Shown piece after piece: positions 57,629 through 64,000 of a stretch of 64,000 nt of DNA. The DNA is taken from the NCBI RefSeq assembly GCF_000389635.1, contig NC_021182.1:3534001-3598000 (forward strand), in the 5' to 3' direction. Below the pieces are notes generated by a model that had not been told where the DNA came from, did no database searches, and saw only the letters and a list, made by a program, of their open reading frames with translations. Source of the DNA: Clostridium pasteurianum BC1. Its GTDB lineage: Bacteria; Bacillota; Clostridia; Clostridiales; Clostridiaceae. The position numbers were made by a program, and so were the translations under genes. Numbering within the stretch: the first letter of the stretch is position 1; each line of letters opens with the position of its first letter.

Positions 57629-57966
57629 TATTCACTCCCTCATTTGCTAGTACTCTTTTATTATTTATGTAAATATGAATTAATTATAACACTATAAAAA
57701 AATAAATTGCAAAATTCTTTTCAAAATTCAAGAATATTTCAAACAAATGAAAATTTTATTAAAATGTAAAAACTCTGTTTATTTTATAATTAACCGCAAT
57801 ACATTTCTGTATAATTGTTCCAAATTTGCCCAAATTACAAACTCCCATTAAATAGATTCAATGATAAAATAAAGTGGCATGCATAATAAACTGACCTCTG
57901 CATGCCGAAATTATATATTTAATTTTTCTCATAAAAATAAGTATTATACAGCATATGTTTATTTTT
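57629..57966. other. Gap between ftsX and ctp
   Basis: A+T-rich. Besides the ftsX terminator (57877-57907) only a probable ctp promoter region was expected; no gene or conserved structure was recognised. Confidence 0.5.
57877..57907 (-). terminator. Terminator of ftsEX
   Basis: GGCATGCA (57877-57884) pairs with TGCATGCC (57900-57907), followed on the minus strand by ACTTTATTTT. Confidence 0.7.
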
Positions 57967-58872
57967 TTAAACAATAAGAAATTTTCTAATCGCTATTATA
58001 CTTCCCATTGCTCCTATAAATATTCCAATAAGAATAAATGCCCATGATATGTTGGTCAATATATATATAGGACTTATAAATTTCATCATCATAGATACAG
58101 AAGAAGTTACTTTAGAATAAGCTAATCCATATACGTAGTATAAAAGTAAAACTGATATAATAGCCCCAAATAGTCCTATTACCATTCCTTCGATAATAAA
58201 AGGCCATCTTATAAACCAATCTGTAGCTCCTATATACTTCATTATATTAATCTCTCTACGTCTTGAATATACTGCAAGTCTAATAGTATTACCTATAAGA
58301 AATAATGAAACTCCTATTAATATAACAAATAAAGCAACTCCAACCCATTGTACAGTTTTAGTTATAGATGAAATTTTATTAACTATATCACGTCCATCCT
58401 TGGCCTGTTCTATACCATCCATATATTTACCATCAGGCTGTACCGCACTGACAACTTTAGACACATAGTCAGGCTGCTTAACCTTTACGATATAGGAATT
58501 TGGAAGAGGATTATCATTTTCCATCCCCGCAACTAAACCTTTATTTTTATCCCCTAATTGCTGCTTTAAATCTTCCAATGCTTGTTTTTTGCTTTTGAAT
58601 GTAACACTAGTTACTCCATCCAGTTTACTTATCTTATTGTAGGCAGCCTGCTGTTGGTCTATTTTAATATCATCTTTTAAAATAATCTGAACTTCAATTT
58701 GAGATTCCACATCAGTTATACCTACCTTAACGTTTAAGAGAAGCATAGCAAAGGCCCCTAGAATAAAAAGCGTAGCCATTACGGTGGCTGCCGATGCCAA
58801 ACTTATTGTAGCATTTCTCCTTATACTTTTTAAAGCATCCATGATAAATAGCTTAATTGTACTAATCCTCAT
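57967..58872 (-). CDS. ftsX: FtsX, cell-division ABC transporter-like permease
   Basis: 301 residues from ATG 58872 (MRISTIKLFIMDALKSIRRN). One membrane segment near the start, a large extracytoplasmic loop with VESQIEVQIILKDDIK and QQAAYNKISKLDGVTSVTFK, then three membrane segments ending with REINIMKYIGATDWFIRWPF. With FtsE it controls peptidoglycan hydrolases rather than transporting a solute. The start overlaps the ftsE stop by 11 bp, so translation is coupled. Confidence 0.95.
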   Translation of the reverse strand: MRISTIKLFIMDALKSIRRNATISLASAATVMATLFILGAFAMLLLNVKVGITDVESQIEVQIILKDDIKIDQQQAAYNKISKLDGVTSVTFKSKKQALEDLKQQLGDKNKGLVAGMENDNPLPNSYIVKVKQPDYVSKVVSAVQPDGKYMDGIEQAKDGRDIVNKISSITKTVQWVGVALFVILIGVSLFLIGNTIRLAVYSRRREINIMKYIGATDWFIRWPFIIEGMVIGLFGAIISVLLLYYVYGLAYSKVTSSVSMMMKFISPIYILTNISWAFILIGIFIGAMGSIIAIRKFLIV

Positions 58873-59545
58873 CGTATCTACCCCTTTGTTCGTCTCTAGC
58901 CAAAATTCCATTTTCAATAGCCAGCACTCTTTTTTTCATATCGTTAACAATATTTTTAGCATGAGTTGCCATTAAAACAGTAGTTCCAGCCCTATTTATA
59001 TCACTTAATATATTCATTATGTCATTAGCAGTATCTGGATCAAGATTTCCCGTAGGCTCGTCCGCTATCAGTATAGAAGGATTATTTACTATAGCTCTAG
59101 CTATAGAAACTCTTTGCTGTTCTCCACCCGAAAGCTGATTTGGAAAATCTTTATACTTATGGGATAAACCAACCATTGCCAATACCAAAGGAACTCTTTT
59201 CTTTATCTCCTTATGACTTGACTGAATAATTCTCATGGCAAAGGCTACATTTTCATACACACTAAGTGTAGGTATAAGTCTGTAATCCTGAAACACCATG
59301 CCAACCTTTCTTCTATAATATGGAATTTGCTTTCTTGACAGAGTAGTAATATCAGTATCACTTACCACAATAGAACCAGCAGTAGGCTCAATTTCTCTCA
59401 TTAACAATTTTACGAAAGTGGATTTACCAGCTCCACTTGGTCCAACTAAGAAAACAAATTCTCCTTTTTTAATAGTTATATTAATATTTGAAAGTGCAAC
59501 AACATCATTCATATAAACTTTGCTGACATTTTTAAACTCGATCAT
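58862..59545 (-). CDS. ftsE: FtsE, cell-division ATP-binding protein
   Basis: 227 residues from ATG 59545 (MIEFKNVSKVYMNDVVALSN) with GGGGAGA upstream. Walker A VGPSGAGKSTFVKLL, signature LSGGEQQRVSIARA, Walker B ILIADEPTGNLDP. The partner of FtsX in the membrane complex that activates wall hydrolases during division. First gene of ftsEX. Confidence 0.96.
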   Translation of the reverse strand: MIEFKNVSKVYMNDVVALSNINITIKKGEFVFLVGPSGAGKSTFVKLLMREIEPTAGSIVVSDTDITTLSRKQIPYYRRKVGMVFQDYRLIPTLSVYENVAFAMRIIQSSHKEIKKRVPLVLAMVGLSHKYKDFPNQLSGGEQQRVSIARAIVNNPSILIADEPTGNLDPDTANDIMNILSDINRAGTTVLMATHAKNIVNDMKKRVLAIENGILARDEQRGRYDED

Positions 59546-59868
59546 TATTTTTCTCCCCAATTTATATTGTTTTTCTTGTAAAACATGTATGTATTAATTA
59601 TAGCATACTTAAAGGTTTTCTAAAGTCATATTTTTATTAAAATTGTATTAATTTTATTGAATAAATATGTCTATACATTATAATACTTAATAATTTAAGT
59701 TTTTTCTACAAAATATTTTTTCATTTAAAGTCAAAATTTTCATAAATATATAATATAATTTAAATTATACACTTACATATATAGGATTTATGTAAATTAT
59801 TTACTTGAAACTAAATAACTTACATAGTATCCTTAATTCATTATACTATTTTAGAAATTGATTACTAA
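59546..59868. other. Gap between the YitT gene and ftsE
   Basis: Very A+T-rich, 323 bp. No gene, strong hairpin or recognised site was seen; it must contain the ftsEX promoter. Confidence 0.5.
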
Positions 59869-60720
59869 TTAATCTTCACCTACTATGTTATTAAATCCTT
59901 CTCCTAGAACTTCACGTGCATCACTTACAGTTATAAATGCTTTTGGATCAATTTCCTTTATGTATTTTTTTAATTTTATAAATTCATTTCTGCTAAGTAC
60001 TGTGTATAGTATAAAGGTATCTTCCCAGGTATACCCACCTTTACCATTGAACACAGTACAACCTCTATCAAGTTTTTCTATAATATATTTACTTATCTCA
60101 TCATTTTTTTTACTTATTATCATTATTTGTTTACATACATTAAAACCTTCAATTACCATATCTATTATAAAGCCATGGAGTATAACAGACAGCAATGAAA
60201 ACATACCAAGATCAGCACCAAGAGTAGCACCTGCAAAAAGTGTTATAATAAGATCTACAATTAGTAAAGCTTTACCAATATCAATGTGAAAAAACTTATT
60301 TAAAATCTTTGCAATAATATCAGTTCCCCCAGTAGATGCATTCTGATTAAAAACTATCCCCATTCCTATACCACTTAAAAGAGTTCCAAATAAGGTTGCA
60401 AGCAATATATTGTTAGTTATAGTTCCAAAAGTGAAAAATTTATCCATAATCCAAACTGCACCTGAAAGCCCTAAGCTTGAATATATGGTCTTAGCCCCAA
60501 ACTTTCCTCCTATAGCACTAAAAGCTACTATAAACAAAGCTGAATTCATCACAGTCATCAAAAGCCCTACAGACAGTTTAGGGAAAATTTCATTAACTAT
60601 TATTGCTATTCCCATAATTCCACCTGCTGCTATTTTGTTTGGTTCTAAAAAAAACTTTATACTGAGAACAACAATTAAAAATCCAATAGTTATTAATACA
60701 TATTCTTTTAATTTTTTCAT
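59869..60720 (-). CDS. YitT-family membrane protein (DUF2179 C-terminus)
   Basis: 283 residues from ATG 60720 (MKKLKEYVLITIGFLIVVLS); AAGGGTGATG lies just upstream and the longer frame enters a family T repeat. About five membrane segments with the family motif FFLEPNKIAAGGIMGIAII and NQNASTGGTDIIAKILN, then a soluble DUF2179 domain (RGCTVFNGKGGYTWEDTFIL). Function unknown; possible transporter. Confidence 0.93.
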   Translation of the reverse strand: MKKLKEYVLITIGFLIVVLSIKFFLEPNKIAAGGIMGIAIIVNEIFPKLSVGLLMTVMNSALFIVAFSAIGGKFGAKTIYSSLGLSGAVWIMDKFFTFGTITNNILLATLFGTLLSGIGMGIVFNQNASTGGTDIIAKILNKFFHIDIGKALLIVDLIITLFAGATLGADLGMFSLLSVILHGFIIDMVIEGFNVCKQIMIISKKNDEISKYIIEKLDRGCTVFNGKGGYTWEDTFILYTVLSRNEFIKLKKYIKEIDPKAFITVSDAREVLGEGFNNIVGED

Positions 60721-60733
60721 TTCATCACCCTTA

Positions 60734-60808
60734 TCGTTATTTATTGCTAGGCATATTAAAAAATAAATGGTTAGTACTTTAATATTGTTATTTATTTTCA
60801 GATGTCTC
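60734..60808 (-). repeat. Family T repeat, copy d
   Basis: On the minus strand it starts GACATCTGAAAATAAATAAC and ends near CTAGCAATAAATAACGAT, immediately before the YitT ribosome binding site. Confidence 0.65.
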
Positions 60809-60967
60809 ATATATTTTTCCTACAAATGTACAATATTTATACTATTATATTCTTTGAAAAGTATACCACAAAATAAACTAAACATTGATAAATAAATTAG
60901 AGATTCGAATATAAAAAACAAGAAAGTGTACTTATTGATGAAAAATAAAATGCAAAGACAAATAAAG

Positions 60968-61016
60968 AGACTGTAACAAAGATAAAAATCACATCAAATC
61001 ACCTTAGTCACAGTCT
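60968..61016 (-). terminator. Terminator downstream of the MFS gene
   Basis: AGACTGTGACTAAG pairs (12 of 14) with CTTTGTTACAGTCT and is followed by CTTTATTT on the minus strand. Confidence 0.75.
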
Positions 61017-61036
61017 ATAATATTATTATTTTTTTA

Positions 61037-61145
61037 CCCGATAACTAGTCGCTGTAACACTCCACCTGCTACAAGTTGGAGATAACAGCGACACATTCCT
61101 GGATAATTCATCTAAACTCATTGGGAGTACAAATTCCCAATGAGT
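61037..61145 (+). repeat. Family R structured repeat, copy 4
   Basis: CCCGATAACTA, outer stem GTCGCTGT (61048-61055) pairing with ACAGCGAC (61085-61092), inner ACTCCACC/AAGTTGGAG, linker CATTCCTGGATAATTC, and a perfect 11-bp third hairpin ACTCATTGGGA (61116-61126)/TCCCAATGAGT (61135-61145). Same architecture as copies 1 and 2 with unrelated outer-stem sequence. Confidence 0.8.
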
Positions 61146-61150
61146 AAGAT

Positions 61151-62335
61151 TCATTGATAAGTATAGCATAGCAATAATACTATTATTATAGCTAAATTTG
61201 TTACTGTAAAAGCAAAATTCAATCCGTTGTGAAATAAATTAACACAAAGGAGAGTTGTCAACATTGCTATCAACCTTCCAAAATTTATTCCAGTTTCTCT
61301 GGCGGTCATATTTACATATATTTCGCCTCTTGTTTTTGAACAGTAATCAATAATACTAAATGACAATACTGTTATTGGTATATAATACATGGGAAATATC
61401 AGATTATAAATTATCCCGTAGGCCACTGCTGACAGCTTTGAATTTACAATTCCAAAAAAACAGGAAGCTATAACCAGCATAGAAGATGAAATTATAAAAA
61501 AAATATTTTTATGCTTACTATGATATATTCTACCAGCAGCATAATTAGAAAATACTAAAAGTATTGCTATAACAGTTGTAAATGAGCCATAAAAAATATC
61601 ATCATTATTAAAAGCATTTATATACATAAGACTTAAAAAAGAAATACCAACACCTTCTCTAAAACCAACCACCGTATTTAATACAAAATTGAACTTTAAT
61701 TTTGTATATTTTTTGTGTTCGACTTTATTAAAAAAGTCAATATTAATATTTTCGTCCTTCGGCAAATTAATTTTTAACACAAGAATAAAGGCTATTATGT
61801 AGTAAACCAATATTGTACTAAAAATAAATAGGTATCCTTTTGTGCCAAACAAGCCAATAGACATTGTAGAGAAGGTTGGTGCTGCAATAGAAGCTGCACC
61901 ACTCAAACTTGAATATATTGCTATGAATCTTGTCCTTATTTTTCCCTTCATTAGAATCTGCTGAAGTGAATTAAAGGACATCCAATAAAGTCCATCTCCC
62001 ATTCCCCACAATATTCCTATTAGTAAAACAAAAGGTACATAATCTATAACTTTATATGAGCTTAAAGTGATAGCAGCTATGAGCATAAACATATATATTA
62101 ACATGCTTATACCAAAAATTCTTATCAAACTTATTCTTTTAGTTAAGTAAGATCCTATTACAAAGACACCTGGTACAGTTAAATACTTTATAGCATTGAA
62201 CAATATCATCATTTCTATGGAACTTGAAGTATACCTATATACAAATATATTAAAAAAAGTTGATGAAATAGCCATTGAAAAAGCTACAATTGTGTTGGAA
62301 GCAAGAAATAATTTGTGTTCCTTACTAAATTTCAT
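61151..62335 (-). CDS. MFS transporter
   Basis: 394 residues with about 12 membrane segments (LFLASNTIVAFSMAISSTFF at the start; later LFIFSTILVYYIIAFILVL). The pattern LIGILWGMGDGLYWMSFNSL and ALWG-less middle loop place it in a subfamily of uncharacterised Firmicute MFS proteins. It starts 30 bp after the DUF5054 gene and is probably co-transcribed, so it could import or export a sugar handled by that protein; this is inference. Confidence 0.85.
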   Translation of the reverse strand: MKFSKEHKLFLASNTIVAFSMAISSTFFNIFVYRYTSSSIEMMILFNAIKYLTVPGVFVIGSYLTKRISLIRIFGISMLIYMFMLIAAITLSSYKVIDYVPFVLLIGILWGMGDGLYWMSFNSLQQILMKGKIRTRFIAIYSSLSGAASIAAPTFSTMSIGLFGTKGYLFIFSTILVYYIIAFILVLKINLPKDENINIDFFNKVEHKKYTKLKFNFVLNTVVGFREGVGISFLSLMYINAFNNDDIFYGSFTTVIAILLVFSNYAAGRIYHSKHKNIFFIISSSMLVIASCFFGIVNSKLSAVAYGIIYNLIFPMYYIPITVLSFSIIDYCSKTRGEIYVNMTARETGINFGRLIAMLTTLLCVNLFHNGLNFAFTVTNLAIIIVLLLCYTYQ

Positions 62336-62365
62336 ATCATAAATATCCTTTGCAATTTTTAAAAA

Positions 62366-64000
62366 TTAGTTTATCTTTATAGAAAATCTACTTATTATGT
62401 TTTCTTCATACCACATTTTAAAGTTGGTTCCCCATAAATTATTATATAGATTAAAGTGAAAGCCACCTTTCGGATCTGCATATTCCTGATTAAAATCATA
62501 TAAACGCATTTCTCCCAATGAAACTAATGTGGAATCCATTGGTGTTATGCTGCAGTTTACATTATCCAGTTTAAATTCTACTTCCTTTATGGAATGATAA
62601 TTTCTATTTCCATATTTCACAACTCTGAATGGATCTATTATCTCACCTAATTTATTAAACTTAATCTCTCTAATCGAATCATTATCTACAAAATGTGAAA
62701 TCCATAGGGCTTCCGGCAGTCTGGATGCATCTTTATTTAAGAAATAAGAAGACATATAAATCTCTTTGTCATCAAATATATATTTCATGATTGCTTTTCT
62801 AGGACATCCATATTCTTCACATTCACTATCATTAAATCTTAGCTCTATAATTAGTTCCTTTTCTTTTATAGTACAGTTTTCTACTTTGGAATAGAAGTGA
62901 ATATTGTGTTGTGGTGCTCCAGCTTCTTCAATTCCTGGTTTAAAGAAATCAGGTATAGCCCACAGCCTATTAGCATCCAAATTAACCATATATTCTTTTT
63001 TCCATTTATTAAATGTACTGGCCCCAAATAATTGATATGTAGCTTTTCCCAAAATAACTGGCCTACTTAGACTATGCCCATGAACTTTGATACTCCCATC
63101 CTCCAATACAGCAATACTATAGCCATTTATTTCACATTCCTCATTGTAATTTATTTTTTTATATTTGTGGTTTATTTCAGGATATTCAGTAAGCTCTTTT
63201 ATAGCCTTTTGTGCATCTTCTTTTAAATCCTTTGATAGTACTTTTATTGCATTATCTAAATAATATCTTTGCTCTCTATGAGAAGACTCAAAAAAAGAAT
63301 AGCTTCTATCCTTCCACCCCATATGCTTTATCTGTGCTTTAAACTCATTTCTAGCAAACCTAGCATATTGGTCATATTTTTCCGGAATATAACTATCACT
63401 TAATTTATCTAAATTTCTTGCCTTCAAAAAGTCTTGCTTTCTCCAATTTTTATAATCTGCCATATACTTTTTAAAATCAAGTCCCCAGGTATGCTCTGGT
63501 ATCATAAGCAAATTTCCCATAAAATTCCTATAGATCTTACTATCCTTCTCTAGTTTTCCTTCCTTTATCCACTTATGTTTTAATCTTAAGAGTTCAAGGA
63601 AAACTGATACCTTATATGGATCTGTTGCTATACCATGTATCCATGTATCTCCTATTTCCTCTGTTACCACCGGCAATTCCTTCTTAAAATTTATAAGAGC
63701 TCGTGCATAATCGTCCAAGGTAGAAGCTTTTACTTCTGCCCCTTTAAACTGTTCTTGTATTTTTTCAATTTGTTTATAAATATCTGCTTTAGTAGGAGGC
63801 CCAGAGTTATCACCTGAATGCACAAATACCAATGCCTCATCAAAACCAGGCACTAAAGTACTTTTGCCATAGCCCTGGCAGTACCCTACTATTATTTCAT
63901 TTCCTTTGGAATCCCGCCATATAAATGTATCATTTAAATCTGGTTTTTGTGATGCTTCATTTACTCCTATATGAAGATACTTAATACCATTTCTACAAAG
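62366..64000 (-). CDS. DUF5054 (GH38-like) protein, N-terminus beyond window
   Basis: At least 545 codons. The frame is open to the window edge: upstream of the apparent GTG at 63853 it reads RNGIKYLHIGVNEASQKP and FIWRDSKGNEIIVGYCQGYG, in phase. VVTEEIGDTWIHGIATDPYK and FFESSHREQRYYLDNAI match the DUF5054 family, whose N-terminal part resembles glycoside hydrolase family 38 alpha-mannosidases. The C-terminal part is a beta-rich domain (GGFHFNLYNNLWGTNFKMWY). A carbohydrate-active role is likely, specificity unknown. Confidence 0.78.
   Translation of the reverse strand, partial: LCRNGIKYLHIGVNEASQKPDLNDTFIWRDSKGNEIIVGYCQGYGKSTLVPGFDEALVFVHSGDNSGPPTKADIYKQIEKIQEQFKGAEVKASTLDDYARALINFKKELPVVTEEIGDTWIHGIATDPYKVSVFLELLRLKHKWIKEGKLEKDSKIYRNFMGNLLMIPEHTWGLDFKKYMADYKNWRKQDFLKARNLDKLSDSYIPEKYDQYARFARNEFKAQIKHMGWKDRSYSFFESSHREQRYYLDNAIKVLSKDLKEDAQKAIKELTEYPEINHKYKKINYNEECEINGYSIAVLEDGSIKVHGHSLSRPVILGKATYQLFGASTFNKWKKEYMVNLDANRLWAIPDFFKPGIEEAGAPQHNIHFYSKVENCTIKEKELIIELRFNDSECEEYGCPRKAIMKYIFDDKEIYMSSYFLNKDASRLPEALWISHFVDNDSIREIKFNKLGEIIDPFRVVKYGNRNYHSIKEVEFKLDNVNCSITPMDSTLVSLGEMRLYDFNQEYADPKGGFHFNLYNNLWGTNFKMWYEENIISRFSIKIN

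Larger units (their letters stand above)
60809..61150. other. Gap between the MFS and YitT genes
   Basis: 342 bp holding the MFS terminator (60968-61016) and family R copy at 61037-61145; no gene. Confidence 0.6.

Noticed and set aside
57720-57860. Possible riboswitch or leader upstream of ctp
   Set aside because: No conserved riboswitch core or stable multi-stem structure was recognised, only the ftsX terminator.

Overview
The window is AT-rich chromosomal DNA of a low-GC Firmicute, most likely Clostridium sensu stricto. The evidence is the codon usage, strong AGGAGG-type ribosome binding sites, several TTG/GTG starts, and a block with clostridial/bacillar gene order (ftsE-ftsX-ctp-minJ-like-uvrB-uvrA and uvrC-murB-...-rapZ-yvcK-whiA-...-dnaE-pfkA-pyk). 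Species cannot be fixed from the sequence alone. No rRNA, tRNA or CRISPR array was seen.

Region 1 (1-7.4 kb): a leftward carbon-phosphorus lyase operon, phnG-H-I-J-K-M plus a hexapeptide-repeat transferase. A GntR/UTRA regulator lies upstream, then a rightward cupin gene that appears to start at ATA. phnL and phosphonate transport genes are not in the window. PhnK carries a five-cysteine N-terminal insertion.

Region 2 (7.4-14 kb): a small four-fold beta-flower protein gene, then prophage wreckage. This includes an endolysin gene broken into pieces (frameshift, a 1,461-bp IS256-family element with an 8-bp target duplication, a foreign segment with a frameshifted radical SAM gene, and a distal cell-wall-binding piece with a stop codon), a holin-like gene, a tyrosine-integrase remnant, and an intact-looking XRE repressor/ImmA protease pair.

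Region 3 (13.9-26.7 kb): a probable integrative element inserted at the 3' end of rlmD. A 103-bp direct repeat holding the last codons of rlmD and its 3' flank occurs at 13922-14024 and 26572-26674, exactly 12,650 bp apart. Between the copies are redox genes (two iron-type alcohol dehydrogenases, three flavodoxin/FMN-reductase-like proteins, an aldo/keto reductase), an MFS transporter of visibly higher G+C, MerR and LysR regulators with three MerR-type 19-bp-spacer promoters, several gene stubs, a decayed large serine recombinase and truncated phage tail genes.

Region 4 (26.6-64 kb): the conserved core, almost all on the minus strand: rlmD, a VOC protein, a DUF1540 protein, pyk-pfkA, dnaE, a DRTGG/CBS/hotdog regulator, whiA-yvcK-rapZ, a ketopantoate reductase, murB, uvrC, a YdjM-like membrane protein, a cell-wall module (class B PBP, FtsW/RodA, FHA), uvrBA with a LexA box, a MinJ-like PDZ protein, a Ctp protease, ftsEX, a YitT protein, an MFS transporter and a partial DUF5054 protein.

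Two families of dispersed structured repeats are scattered through the window. Family R (about 110-170 bp, with differing but still paired stems) occurs near 17.95, 28.9, 30.2 (3' part), 41.75 (5' part) and 61.1 kb. Family T (terminal inverted repeats like GCATCTGAAAATAAATAAC) occurs near 6.0, 43.95, 46.5, 56.25 and 60.8 kb, at gene boundaries. With a perfect 24-bp palindrome just before rapZ, they are the most interesting unexplained structures here.
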